Positions 24,671 through 33,388 of a DNA stretch of 64,000 nucleotides are shown one piece after another. The notes beneath the pieces are model-generated. The model was not told the origin of the DNA. It made no database searches and saw only the letters and a program-made list of their open reading frames with translations. A program made the position numbers and the translations under genes. Each line of letters starts with the position of its first letter. Position 1 is the stretch's first letter. The DNA is from Streptomyces hygroscopicus subsp. hygroscopicus (lineage in GTDB: Bacteria > Actinomycetota > Actinomycetes > Streptomycetales > Streptomycetaceae). The stretch is from assembly GCF_030269125.1 (NCBI RefSeq), contig NZ_BSSM01000017.1, forward strand, positions 62,001-126,000. Direction: 5' to 3'.

Positions 24671-24717
24671 CGATTGGGGGCGGCGGGGCGCTGACCTGGG
24701 GTTTCTCGGTGAAGTGT

Positions 24718-24764
24718 GCGTTGACCTGCGGGAACGCGTCTCGGTAGTTCTCACAGGTCAACGC
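24718..24764. repeat. 11-bp perfect inverted repeat near the left end of the element
   Basis: GCGTTGACCTG (24718-24728) and CAGGTCAACGC (24754-24764), separated by 25 bp, 84 bp inside attL. Could be a terminator for readthrough, an Xis or integrase accessory site, or an operator. Confidence 0.4.
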
Positions 24765-24778
24765 CGTTTCCCGGGCTC

Positions 24779-24798
24779 ATGTGCCCTGGATGTGCCCT
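24779..24798. promoter_or_regulatory. Left tandem ATGTGCCCT pair, putative integrase arm-type sites
   Basis: ATGTGCCCT at 24779-24787 and 24790-24798, starts 11 bp apart. The same pair with the same 11-bp spacing is found at the other end of the element (50690-50709), plus an inverted copy at 50661-50669. One helical turn of spacing and placement at both ends fit integrase arm-binding sites. Confidence 0.55.
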
Positions 24799-24832
24799 CG
24801 GCGACCGTGACCGTCGAGGGTCGACAACCGGA

Positions 24833-25675
24833 TCAGTCGGCGACGATGTTCGCCGTAAGGATGCGGACGGCTTCACGAGTGTTGTCCGCGGCGAAGCGGA
24901 CCTCTCGTACTTCCTGAAGTGGCTTGCCAGTCTTGGGTGCCACAGGGTACGGCTCGCGCAGCTTGACGCTGAGCGTGGTGGAGTCGCCGATCGGCATCGC
25001 CAGGACGCCGTCGTCGATCTGGACGGCCCTGCGATAGCCGCTGTGCCGGGTCGTGCGGACCGATTCGACGAGGTCAAGCGGGATCGCGATCTGTACGAAG
25101 TGAGCAAACCGCAGCACCATTTTGCCGTCGCCGACGCTGTGCGGGCGGATGGACAGTGCCGCGATGAAGCCGAGCACCCAGAGGGTTCCATAGATGGAGA
25201 GCGCCAGCAGGATGATGCGCACCACGGACCAGGGGACGAGGAACTCGACGGCGAGGATCTCCAGAGGCACGAGAAACACCATTGCCCACATGATTGGCTT
25301 GATTTCCGAGCCGTAGGTCAGGATCTGGTGGCCTTCCGGTGCGTCCGGCTTGCGGCGGATCCAGCGCCAAAGAGCGCGGAAAAGGCCGAATTCCATCCCC
25401 ATCACCTTGGCCACCGGGGCAGGGAGCACGGTGGATAGCGCCTGGTTGAGGGCCTCCTGCCCGTCGGCCCCCCGGCTCCGGGAGGTCTTGTAGGCCCGCG
25501 TGGCAAGGGTAAATTCGGTGATCACGATCCCGGCCAGGAGGAGTTCGAGTAACAGTCCGACCACCACCGCCTCGCCGAGGCTGAACACGCCGGTCCGTAC
25601 GAGGCAGACCTGAGCGAGGACAACGGTAGGTGCCGCCCAACGGGCGGTGGTCGCCAGGAACCTCCGCAACGTCAA
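24833..25675 (-). CDS. Membrane protein at the end of the thioamitide operon
   Basis: 280 aa with four predicted helices: two near the N-terminus (TVVLAQVCLV region; AVVVGLLLELLLAGIVI) and two central (IMWAMVFLVPLEILAVEFLV; IILLALSIYGTLWVLGFIAAL). A soluble C-terminal domain follows. TTG start at 25675 with an aggaaa site. No transporter motif is visible. Thioviridamide-type clusters end with a membrane protein in this place, so a link to export or immunity is possible but unproven. Confidence 0.7.
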   Translation of the reverse strand: MTLRRFLATTARWAAPTVVLAQVCLVRTGVFSLGEAVVVGLLLELLLAGIVITEFTLATRAYKTSRSRGADGQEALNQALSTVLPAPVAKVMGMEFGLFRALWRWIRRKPDAPEGHQILTYGSEIKPIMWAMVFLVPLEILAVEFLVPWSVVRIILLALSIYGTLWVLGFIAALSIRPHSVGDGKMVLRFAHFVQIAIPLDLVESVRTTRHSGYRRAVQIDDGVLAMPIGDSTTLSVKLREPYPVAPKTGKPLQEVREVRFAADNTREAVRILTANIVAD

Positions 25676-25816
25676 CCAACTTTCCTGTGGGGGGTGTTAG
25701 GTTCACTGGTTATTATTCCCGCTGGCTCTTCGTGGCTAAGCGACGCGAAGACCCGTACTGGCTGCTTTCTTTCGTAGACGCGGGCCGAAAAAGAGAGCTT
25801 TCCGGACGAGCCGCAC

Positions 25817-26650
25817 TCACTGTTTCTGCCAGTCCTCTTCCACGACGATCCAGTTCTCGCCAGTGAGCTTCTGTTCGAGGAAGGCGTAGGGAAGGAGGCC
25901 GTAGCCCTGGACCCCCCAGCCGGTTCCCCAGCTGTTCCGGACGCGGAAGGCTCCCGAGCCGGTACCCCGGTCGTAGGGAGCGGTGTCCGCCTCGTCGTCG
26001 TAGCCGGTCAACAGCACCACATGAGGTCCCACCGACTGCTCCGTGGGCAGCTGTACTGGGATGACACCGCCGTTCAGCAGGGACATGGAGATCGACGGGC
26101 AGAGCCGGATCTCCACGCTCACAGGGATGCCCAGCGCGATGGACCGGCGCGCTAGGTTGAGCAGGCCGGCCCCGTCCGGCGCGCGCAGCGGACGCGCGAT
26201 CGGGCGGGAGTGCCGCGCGGTGACGTGGCAGTGCTCGGGCGGATCCCGGTCGACCCGGGTCGGACCGAGTTCGTCGTACGGCCAGGCTGCCTCCTCGCAC
26301 AGCCCCGACTCCGCCCAGGCACGGAAGCTGTGTTCCAGACGGGAGCCCTTACGATCCGCGGAACCGGCGAGTCGGCGCGAGAGCCGGTAATTGAAAAGGA
26401 CTGAGGGGGTGAACTCCATCTGCTTGGCCCGGCGGGCGTAATAGCCGGCGATCGCCGTGGTGACCGCGGCGGTGCACAGTGGGACCTGCCCCTGGTCGAT
26501 CACGGGCGGCATCCAGCCGGACAGGTCCATCCGGTGAGGGACGCTTCCGGCCGTCCACCAGGGAGGCGCGATCCCGGACAGCCAGTCGGCGTCGGCGGCC
26601 TCGGAGACCGTGGAGTCGGATTCCTTGCCGGCAGGGTGTGCCGTCGTCAC
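25817..26650 (-). CDS. Papain-family (C1) cysteine protease of the thioamitide cluster
   Basis: 277 aa. Catalytic elements: oxyanion Gln and nucleophile Cys in IDQGQVPLCTAAVTTAIAG, His in VGPHVVLLTGYDD, and Asn in RVRNSWGTGWGVQGYG, all typical of papain-like enzymes. No signal peptide, so it is probably cytoplasmic. Expected to cut the leader of the RiPP precursor, since no other protease is in the cluster. GTG at 26650 overlaps the oxygenase stop (GTGA). A 141-bp gap with a small palindrome separates it from the membrane protein. Confidence 0.85.
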   Translation of the reverse strand: MTTAHPAGKESDSTVSEAADADWLSGIAPPWWTAGSVPHRMDLSGWMPPVIDQGQVPLCTAAVTTAIAGYYARRAKQMEFTPSVLFNYRLSRRLAGSADRKGSRLEHSFRAWAESGLCEEAAWPYDELGPTRVDRDPPEHCHVTARHSRPIARPLRAPDGAGLLNLARRSIALGIPVSVEIRLCPSISMSLLNGGVIPVQLPTEQSVGPHVVLLTGYDDEADTAPYDRGTGSGAFRVRNSWGTGWGVQGYGLLPYAFLEQKLTGENWIVVEEDWQKQ

Positions 26651-27519
26651 GACGGGTCCCGGGGTGTGTCAGGGCCTTTCCCGGCGTTCCGGTTCTGGAC
26701 CGTCTGGTTGATCCGCTTCTGGCGACGAGTGACAGCGGAGTAGAAATCGTTCAGGGCGGCCTGGTCGAAGTCAGACTCGGGCCTGCGCTCGGGCAGGAAA
26801 GCACCGGTGTCCGTTCCGCGGACGAGCAGGGCGCTGTCCTCGCCCGCGGTGGGAGAGACTCGCGGTGTGATGTAGTCGATTGCGAAGTTGAAACGTCCAG
26901 TATCGGTCTGGTTGGGGCCCGAGGCGTGGGCCATGGCCAGGTGGTGCACGGAGCACTGGCCGGCGTCAAGGAGAACGTCGACAGCCGCCGCCTCGTCGAT
27001 GTCGACGGCGATCTCCTCACCGCGCATGATGTCCTCCAGCCCGGACCCGCCGAACCGGTGCGGCAACGCGCCGTGCAGGTGCGAGCCCCGCGCGTAGCGC
27101 ATGGTGCCGTTGGCGATCGTGGTGTCGGTGAGGGCGACCCACACGCGTGCCGCGTGCTGCTGGTAGCCGTCCAGTCCGAGGTAGACGGCGTCCTGGTGCC
27201 AGGCGAGTGAGCTGCCGCTGTAAGCGGGCCTGATGAATAGGTTGGTGGACCACACCAACAGATCGGGTCCCAGCAGTGACGCGACGGCGTCGAGGATCGC
27301 GGGGTGGTGCACGATCCGATCGGCCCAGGAGGCGACCAGGTGGATCTTGGGGAAGGCCGCGTACCGTGCCAGGGCGCCGCCCACTGCGCTCACCGCACGC
27401 AAGTAGGTCTGGCACTCGGCCAGCGCCTGTTCGGCCTCGGCATGCGTGAGCGCGTTCACGGGGAAGACGAACCCGTCAGTGCGGAACCGTTCCGCGAGGT
27501 CGGGAGCGGTCGTGGTCAT
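26647..27519 (-). CDS. tvaJ: Fe(II)/2-oxoglutarate-dependent oxygenase (phytanoyl-CoA dioxygenase family)
   Basis: 290 aa. The iron-binding triad is visible as HQD in LAWHQDAVYLGL and a distal His in SVHHLAMAHASGPN; the 2-oxoglutarate-binding Arg is in RFNFAIDYI. In thioviridamide-type pathways the equivalent enzyme hydroxylates the core His beta-carbon after methylation. Symbol given by homology and gene order. ATGA overlap with tfuA-like gene, and GTGA overlap with the protease. Confidence 0.85.
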   Translation of the reverse strand: MTTTAPDLAERFRTDGFVFPVNALTHAEAEQALAECQTYLRAVSAVGGALARYAAFPKIHLVASWADRIVHHPAILDAVASLLGPDLLVWSTNLFIRPAYSGSSLAWHQDAVYLGLDGYQQHAARVWVALTDTTIANGTMRYARGSHLHGALPHRFGGSGLEDIMRGEEIAVDIDEAAAVDVLLDAGQCSVHHLAMAHASGPNQTDTGRFNFAIDYITPRVSPTAGEDSALLVRGTDTGAFLPERRPESDFDQAALNDFYSAVTRRQKRINQTVQNRNAGKGPDTPRDPS

Positions 27520-28208
27520 CGGGCAGCTACCTCCGGGACGGGCACGGTCTTGTACTGCTTGGCGTCCTGCCGCATCCGGTCCAGCAGGGCGAGCGCGTCT
27601 TCCCGCTTGGCATCCGGAGCCTCGGGGGACCGCAGGTAGCTGGCAAGGCGCTGTCGGTCGGGTTCGGGCATTGTGCCCTTCAGCTGGTGCAGGGTGGCGG
27701 CGGCGGTGCGCTGCGGGAAGTACAGGGCCTTGGCGCTCTCCAGGAACAGTTCCGCGTTGTCCTTGCTCACCACCCTCCGGCGCAGCGCCGCGTCGAGCGC
27801 GACGCGGATGTTGACCATGGGTTCGCACACCGGACGCAGCGACTCGCTGTCGAAGGTGATGGCGACCTCGTCGTCATCCTCCAGGGCGCCGGAGGCGTAC
27901 ATGCTGTACACGGTTCCGACTCCGGTCATGCCGTACACGTCGAGTTCGGCGGCCCGGAGGGCGCCCATGCTGGACGAGCCGTAGACGCGGACCCCGCGGT
28001 CCATGGCCCGCAGGATCTCCTTGGGGGAGATGGAGAAGCTCTGCAGGAACTTTCCGTCGATGATGCCGATGCGGCGCGGTGGCTGCTCCTGGGCCATGAG
28101 TGCGTCGATATCGCCGCGCTCGATGGGTGGCAGGAACTCGGCGCCGGGGAGGTGGGCCGCAGCCTCCTCGGGCGGCAGGCTGGGGCCGACGAACACGACC
28201 GTACGCAT
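27516..28208 (-). CDS. tvaI: TfuA-domain protein, partner of YcaO in thioamide formation
   Basis: 230 aa starting at MRTVVFVGPSLPPEEA. The TfuA core is clear: VFVGPSLPPEEA, IGIIDGKFLQSFSISPKEILRAMDRGVRVYGSSSMGALRAAEL and the acidic stretch ALEDDDEVAI. TfuA proteins deliver sulfide or activate YcaO enzymes that convert backbone amides to thioamides. It lies 14 bp downstream of the YcaO gene. The upstream in-frame extension to 28292 overlaps the YcaO gene and is rejected. Confidence 0.92.
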   Translation of the reverse strand: MRTVVFVGPSLPPEEAAAHLPGAEFLPPIERGDIDALMAQEQPPRRIGIIDGKFLQSFSISPKEILRAMDRGVRVYGSSSMGALRAAELDVYGMTGVGTVYSMYASGALEDDDEVAITFDSESLRPVCEPMVNIRVALDAALRRRVVSKDNAELFLESAKALYFPQRTAAATLHQLKGTMPEPDRQRLASYLRSPEAPDAKREDALALLDRMRQDAKQYKTVPVPEVAAR

Positions 28209-28222
28209 GATGTCTTCTTCCC

Positions 28223-29575
28223 TCACTGGGCGGAACCGGCGGTCCGCAGCTGCTGTCGGGCCGAGTTGATGGCGGCTAGGGCGTTGTTCCACGCCTGAGT
28301 GGCCCGAGGACCGAGCTTGTTGCGGTCGACAGTCCAGGACTCGATGCCGGGCACGATGACCCGTACGACTGTGGCGGGCACACCGGGCGCTGACAGGTCG
28401 ACGGCAATGGCCTGGTCGAGGCCGCGGGTCCGCAGGCGCTGGAGCAGCAGCCGTACGTCGTCCATGACGTCCGTGCTGGGATGGGACGGGACGTCCTGGA
28501 AGCGAATGGGGCGTGCGGACGGCTTGATGGCCCAGGAGTCGGGATTCGCGCGGTTGCTGCGCCGCACGTGGTAAAGCGCCTTCTCGACGGGCTGCCCGGC
28601 GGCGGTGATGTCCTCGCGCATGGCCTGGATGTCCACCACGCGGGACTGGGCGACCTCGCTGATGGCACGTACGACGGCGACCTCGGCGTCCGGGTGAGTT
28701 CCGATGCCATGGTGGGAGCGGGAGAAGGAGTCAGCGACGTATTCCGACACCACTGCTTGGAAGCTCGGGATGCCCGTCGCCGAGGTGATGTTCTTCACCT
28801 CGATGGAGATCCCGGCGTCCAGGAACTTCTCCATGAAGAACTGTGCCCGTGGCGGAAGCGTCGACGCATCGAGGCTGGGGTGGCGCTCCTGCGCCCAGGC
28901 ACGAATGGCGTCCCCGACGGGACCGCCTTCGTCGTCGGCGGCCAGCTTGCCGAGGCGGTTGGAGATGAGGTCGGCCATGGTCCAGTCGTCGCGCTCGACG
29001 AGTTCGCACAGGGCGTGGCAGATGGCCTCTTCCAGGGAGTTACCGGAGGCGATGCCGTTGGTCGTGGAGACGGGGTAGCAGGGGACCTCGTGGTAGCTCA
29101 TGTAGTAGCCGGCCAGGAACTGCGGCACTAGGATATTGCGCTCGTGCATCAGGTCATAGCCCTCCACCCAGGAGATGGGGGTGTCGATGCGGTAGGCGTG
29201 GTGCAGCTCGAAGTTGCACGACCGGGGGTCAAGTACGGTGCGTCCGGACTTTTCGAGTTCCGGGTAGGAGGCGATGGCGGCCGGCCGGAGGGGCAGGGCG
29301 GCGGCGAACCGTTCGGCGGCCTCCATGACGGCCGACGTCTTGGCGTCGATCTTCGTCGCACCCTTGCCGTTGTAGACAGAGATGATGTCGAACGAACGTG
29401 GGGCGATGGCGTTGTAGACGGGGATACCGACCCGGTCGAGTCCGGTGATGTCGGCGACCCTGGTCACGCCGATCCGCTTCAGGTGCGGGGCCATGCGTGC
29501 GTAGGTGGTCTCGGCGGTGATCTCGCGGTGCGGGCCGTTTCCGGTGATCTTGGGAACGCTGGAACGCAGTTTCAA
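28223..29575 (-). CDS. tvaH: YcaO-domain thioamide synthetase
   Basis: 450 aa ATP-dependent enzyme that activates peptide amide oxygens by phosphorylation for replacement by sulfur. YcaO ATP/Mg motifs: KTSAVMEAAERFAAA, GIASGNSLEEAICHALCELVERDDW, and a later acidic/basic region GTHPDAEVAVVRAISEVAQSR. The C-terminus (LGPRATQAWNNALAAIN) lacks the proline-rich tail of azoline-forming YcaOs, as expected for thioamidation. Start chosen as TTG at 29575 with AAGGAG eight bases upstream; longer frames run into the methyltransferase gene. Confidence 0.93.
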   Translation of the reverse strand: MKLRSSVPKITGNGPHREITAETTYARMAPHLKRIGVTRVADITGLDRVGIPVYNAIAPRSFDIISVYNGKGATKIDAKTSAVMEAAERFAAALPLRPAAIASYPELEKSGRTVLDPRSCNFELHHAYRIDTPISWVEGYDLMHERNILVPQFLAGYYMSYHEVPCYPVSTTNGIASGNSLEEAICHALCELVERDDWTMADLISNRLGKLAADDEGGPVGDAIRAWAQERHPSLDASTLPPRAQFFMEKFLDAGISIEVKNITSATGIPSFQAVVSEYVADSFSRSHHGIGTHPDAEVAVVRAISEVAQSRVVDIQAMREDITAAGQPVEKALYHVRRSNRANPDSWAIKPSARPIRFQDVPSHPSTDVMDDVRLLLQRLRTRGLDQAIAVDLSAPGVPATVVRVIVPGIESWTVDRNKLGPRATQAWNNALAAINSARQQLRTAGSAQ

Positions 29576-29612
29576 AGCAAGGGCTCCTTGGTTGCGCTGT
29601 ACACCGGGTAGG

Positions 29613-30830
29613 TCAGCGGCTGCCGACGGGTTCGAGGTGGGATGTGCCATCGCCGAAGTAGCGGTAGATGTAGGCCAGTTCCTGACCGGTGGTGATTTCC
29701 ACGGGTTCGGGAAGCGCCCAGACGGCGGTGTACCAGTGGCTACGGGCGCAGCCCAGCCAAGGAGCCGTCGACAGGGTGGTGTTCGGCCCGAGGCGAGCCT
29801 CGAAGTGGATGACGACGGCGTTGGCCTCGCCCGCGCGATCGGCGGTGAGCGTGCACCGGGTCTCAAGCGGGCTGGCCATGTCCTGGTACAGGTCGACCTG
29901 GTACAGCTCGGTCGGCTTGGACAGGAACTCCCAGGTCTGCACGGTCTCCGGGCGCTCGTAGAAGCCGATGGAGCGTCGGCTGTCTGACTCGGCCATGGGG
30001 CCGAAGTCGATGCCGAACATCTCCTTCCAGCGAGCGAGATGGGCCTGGGTGACCCGGTGCTTGTCGAGAACGCCGTCGGGAATCCGGGCTAATGTTGCGA
30101 ACGAGGTGAGACGGCCGGGGACCAGGCGAGGGGCGTCCGTCATCAGCCGGTGCCGGGCGTCCTGGACGGTCTCCCAGATCTGCATGTCCAGTGCTTCGTT
30201 GCCGACGATGTCCGTCAGCAGGACATCGGCCTGCTCGGGGAGTTCGAGCTGCGGCGACCAGCCTGGGATGAACTCGATGCGGTCGGCTACCCCGTTGCGC
30301 TCGGCGATCCGCCGGGCCAGATGGACCATGCCGGCTGGCTCGACCGCGTAGACCTTGCGGGCTCCCGCCTGCGCGGCGGTGATTGCCAGGATGCCGGAGC
30401 CGGTCCCAAGGTCGAGGACGACATCCCCCTCCTGGACCGTCTCGCGGACGGCCTGTTGGAAAGCGGCCTTGCGCACTGGGTCGTCCAGCATGGCGATGTG
30501 GACGAACGCGGCGTCGTAGCCGCCTTTGGGGAACGGCTGGTTGCTGAATCCCGCGGTCGCATCGGTGCGCAGCAGGCCCGCTTGGTGGAGCGAGACCACG
30601 GTGGTCAGCGCTTCCTGAGCGGCCCGGGGTCCCTTCAGCCGGGGGCCGAGCAGGGTCAGCGCCTGGCCAACTGTGCGGGGCTGGTGAAAGATGTCGAGGA
30701 GGCCGAGTGCGTCATGGCCGACCTTGAGGATCCGGCTCTCGAAGTGGATCTTCACCTCGTTGCTGGTGTCGACCTCTGCGATGAAGGACGGCGTCCTGTG
30801 GAGCACGGTTTCGGGTGTGAGTTTGGGCAT
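29613..30830 (-). CDS. tvaG: SAM-dependent methyltransferase with N-terminal RRE-like domain
   Basis: 405 aa. Residues about 130-330 form a PRMT-like class I methyltransferase: motif I VVLDLGTGSGILAITAAQAGA, acidic loop VYAVEPAG, and LLTDIVGNEALD. Residues about 20-95 (ILKVGHDALGLLDIFHQPRT through LHQAGLL) have the helix/strand rhythm of a PqqD-type RiPP recognition element and could grip the leader peptide. In the family this enzyme is expected to N-methylate the core His. Seven bp downstream of the LanD-type gene; the ribosome site is weak. Confidence 0.87.
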   Translation of the reverse strand: MPKLTPETVLHRTPSFIAEVDTSNEVKIHFESRILKVGHDALGLLDIFHQPRTVGQALTLLGPRLKGPRAAQEALTTVVSLHQAGLLRTDATAGFSNQPFPKGGYDAAFVHIAMLDDPVRKAAFQQAVRETVQEGDVVLDLGTGSGILAITAAQAGARKVYAVEPAGMVHLARRIAERNGVADRIEFIPGWSPQLELPEQADVLLTDIVGNEALDMQIWETVQDARHRLMTDAPRLVPGRLTSFATLARIPDGVLDKHRVTQAHLARWKEMFGIDFGPMAESDSRRSIGFYERPETVQTWEFLSKPTELYQVDLYQDMASPLETRCTLTADRAGEANAVVIHFEARLGPNTTLSTAPWLGCARSHWYTAVWALPEPVEITTGQELAYIYRYFGDGTSHLEPVGSR

Positions 30831-30837
30831 CTGCTGA

Positions 30838-31443
30838 TCACTGTCCTCGTGGGTGTGTGAGTCGGGCGGCCGCCTGCACCAGAGCGGCGGAAAGGGCCGG
30901 CTGGAAGTCGCCGAGCGAACCGGCTTCCCGGCGCCCCTCGGTGAGGGAGATGCCTTCCTTCGGCTCGACGATCTGGTAGCCGTCCTCGCGTAGTTGATCG
31001 ACGTTGCGGCGTACGGCGGGCTTGGACCACATGGCTGCGTTCATGACGGGCGCGATGATTACGGGGCACTCGGCGGCGAGGAGGGTCGCCGTCAGGACAT
31101 CATCGGCGATGCCGTGCGCGGCCTTCGCCAGGAAGTTCGCGGTGGCCGGCAGCACCACCAGCACATCCGCCCAGGAACCGAGGGCAACGTGCGCGGCGCC
31201 GCCGCCGGTGTGGTCCTCCCAGTCGGTCACCGGGACGTGGCCGGTGACGGCCTCGATCATGCGCGGCCCCATGAGGGCGTGCGCCTGCGCGGTCATGATG
31301 GTGCGGATCTCCCGGATTCCCACGGTGCCGCGCAGCCATGCGTTCACATGGGGGACCGCGACGGCGGAGAAGGAGCCGCACACCCCCCACAGCAACCGCA
31401 CCTCGGCGAGCGCTTCCTGTGGGCCGCTGGCGCGCTCGCTCAT
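30838..31443 (-). CDS. tvaF: LanD-type flavin-dependent peptidyl-cysteine decarboxylase
   Basis: 201 aa HFCD-family flavoprotein. FMN-binding and catalytic motifs: GVCGSFSAVAVPHVNAWL, PATANFLAKAAHGIADD (the PASANT position) and PVMNAAMWSKPAVRRNV (PxMNxxMW substrate clamp). Oxidatively decarboxylates the C-terminal Cys of the precursor to an enethiolate for AviMeCys ring formation. ATG at 31443 overlaps the preceding stop (ATGA). Confidence 0.92.
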   Translation of the reverse strand: MSERASGPQEALAEVRLLWGVCGSFSAVAVPHVNAWLRGTVGIREIRTIMTAQAHALMGPRMIEAVTGHVPVTDWEDHTGGGAAHVALGSWADVLVVLPATANFLAKAAHGIADDVLTATLLAAECPVIIAPVMNAAMWSKPAVRRNVDQLREDGYQIVEPKEGISLTEGRREAGSLGDFQPALSAALVQAAARLTHPRGQ

Positions 31444-32387
31444 CGGTAGATCACCTCTCCGGGAGTGCCCACGGCATGCAGGACGCCTGGAAGGGCCAGT
31501 TCACCCTGCCGCAGCAGTGCCTCGGCGCCCTGCTGATCGGACGCTGACCAGGCGCGTAGGGCCACGTGCTGGAGGATGCCAGCGGCGAGGTGTGTTGCCA
31601 GCCGTGCATGCTCGTCCTTGCTCAGCTGAACCCCCCGGGTCGTCTCGTAGCCCCTGATCGTCTGTTCGGCCCGCCGTTCCTGGAGTTTCCGCGAGCCCAT
31701 GGCCGCGGCGGCCTGCACCAGGTCCCGCAGCAGGAACGCGAGGTCGGTCATGGGGTCGGCGATGCCGGCCTCCCGCCAGCCGAGCACGCGCGGAACGGTG
31801 CCGGGGACGCAGGAGCCGATTGACAGCCGACCGTGCACGACGGCCTGTGGACAGGCATACCCCGGTACTGAATCCGTGTCGGCGAGACACCGGATGCGTG
31901 GAGCTGCGTTTTGGTCCAGCCGGTCGCGCGCGGCGCGGATGCCCGCTGCTGCGTCCGGTGCCGCGTCCAACCAGGCCGGGCGGGGCCTGACCGGCAGGGC
32001 GCGCACCTGTGCGACGGGGATGGCGTGCAGGTGCGCAAGGAAGATGCCGAGCTCGCGGAATACCTGCACGTCGTTTGGGTCGGCTGCCTCATTGGGCGCC
32101 GAGCCGCTGAAGACGGCGTCGCTGAGCAGCGCCGGTGTGGCCACAACGGGGTGGATGGCGGTACGGGCGTCGGCCAGTTGCGGAAGGCAGGCGTACCGGG
32201 CGGCTGGCGTCGGGGTGATCGCGTCGGCGAGAGCGTTCAGCGCGTCGGCGTCGAGATAGGCGGGTGTGGCCTCCGGGATGCTCTCTCCCCAGCGGTACCC
32301 ACCGTCGGCCCGAAGACAGACGCGGGTGACGAACGGGCCGGGAAGCGAGCGCACCGGCTGCCCGTCCTGCACAGTGGTGTGAGTCAT
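31440..32387 (-). CDS. Degenerate phosphotransferase-like protein of the thioamitide cluster
   Basis: 315 aa with the general shape of an aminoglycoside-phosphotransferase-fold protein, but catalytic residues look lost: where the fold has HGDLxxxN the sequence reads HGRLSIGS, and the metal-binding D(W/Y)E is LGWREAG. The following ADPMTDLAFLL matches the conserved GDPxxDLA. It is therefore probably a pseudokinase acting as scaffold for the intact kinase and the HopA1-like lyase. ATGA overlaps on both sides. Confidence 0.72.
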   Translation of the reverse strand: MTHTTVQDGQPVRSLPGPFVTRVCLRADGGYRWGESIPEATPAYLDADALNALADAITPTPAARYACLPQLADARTAIHPVVATPALLSDAVFSGSAPNEAADPNDVQVFRELGIFLAHLHAIPVAQVRALPVRPRPAWLDAAPDAAAGIRAARDRLDQNAAPRIRCLADTDSVPGYACPQAVVHGRLSIGSCVPGTVPRVLGWREAGIADPMTDLAFLLRDLVQAAAAMGSRKLQERRAEQTIRGYETTRGVQLSKDEHARLATHLAAGILQHVALRAWSASDQQGAEALLRQGELALPGVLHAVGTPGEVIYR

Positions 32388-33388
32388 CGAGCGGTGCTCC
32401 CTTGCGCGTTGAGGTACGGCTTCGCGGGATCGAGTCGCTCGGCCCGGTAGCGCTCCTCGATGGCGCCGAGCCGGTCCGCCGCGGTCGTCCGGCCGTCCCG
32501 CCAGGCCGCCACGAGCCCCTCAGCGACCAGCAGGCAACGATGCTGACCGAAGCTCATCAGTCGGCCGTGCCGCTGCTCGGGCTCGTCCGCCAGCCACCAG
32601 CCCCGGCCCAGCTCCAGCGCGAATGCGGGGCCGGTGTCCCGGAGCGTGCCGCTGTGCTCCCGGTGCAGGTCCGTCAACGCGCGCTCTTGCGAACGCCAGT
32701 CGTCCCGGTACAGATAGAGGACCATTGCGTCCCGCCGCTCGTACCCTTCCGGGTGGTTGGCCGCCTTCAACTGGTACGGGACACCCGCGCCGCACAACAG
32801 GTCGGTGATCGCACGCATCAGGCCGGCGGCCGCCGCCGGGTCCCGAGGCGCGTAGTACAGGCGTACGACGGGACGTTCGCCGTGGCGGGGCAGTCCCGCG
32901 TCACCGATGGCGAGGTACCAGCCGGGGTACATGTACGGGCGCTCGGGCGGAAACCTGACGCTCACCGGTTGCCCCGGTCCGGCCGACGGCGGCAGTATCT
33001 CCTCCGCGGTGACGGTCAGGGTCAGGCTGTTCTTGCGCACGCGGCACCTCTCCGGCCCCGCCGTGACCGTGCGCCAGTCAGAGTCCCAATACCCACTGCC
33101 CTGATTTGCTTCGGACAGGGCACGGGCCACGGCTGGGGCCTCCCGCCTGCGCGTGCCCAGCACCACGGGTGCGCCGTCGATGAGCCAGCGTGCCGCGCGG
33201 GTGTCGCCCGCGTAGTAGCTCAGGTACAGGAACCGGGACAGGTGGGGCAGGACGGGGAGATCCTCGGGCACGGACTCGACGCCAGGGGCGGGGCGAAGCT
33301 CTCCCCACTCGCGATGGTGGAAGGCTGACTCGTTCAGCACCTCCACGTCCTCGGCGATCGCGGCGAACGCCGCCTGGTATCGGTTCAT
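32384..33388 (-). CDS. HopA1-like effector-fold protein, probable phospho-Ser/Thr lyase
   Basis: 334 aa, HopA1 family. Recognisable stretches are FLYLSYYAGD in the N-terminal half and PYMYPGWYLAIGD, VRLYYAPRDPAAAAGLM and ALELGRGWWLADEP towards the C-terminal half. In class V lanthipeptide and thioamitide pathways a HopA1-like protein eliminates phosphate from a phosphorylated Ser/Thr produced by a separate kinase. Start at MNRYQAAFAAI (ATG 33388) overlaps the kinase stop by ATGA. Confidence 0.82.
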   Translation of the reverse strand: MNRYQAAFAAIAEDVEVLNESAFHHREWGELRPAPGVESVPEDLPVLPHLSRFLYLSYYAGDTRAARWLIDGAPVVLGTRRREAPAVARALSEANQGSGYWDSDWRTVTAGPERCRVRKNSLTLTVTAEEILPPSAGPGQPVSVRFPPERPYMYPGWYLAIGDAGLPRHGERPVVRLYYAPRDPAAAAGLMRAITDLLCGAGVPYQLKAANHPEGYERRDAMVLYLYRDDWRSQERALTDLHREHSGTLRDTGPAFALELGRGWWLADEPEQRHGRLMSFGQHRCLLVAEGLVAAWRDGRTTAADRLGAIEERYRAERLDPAKPYLNAQGSTAR

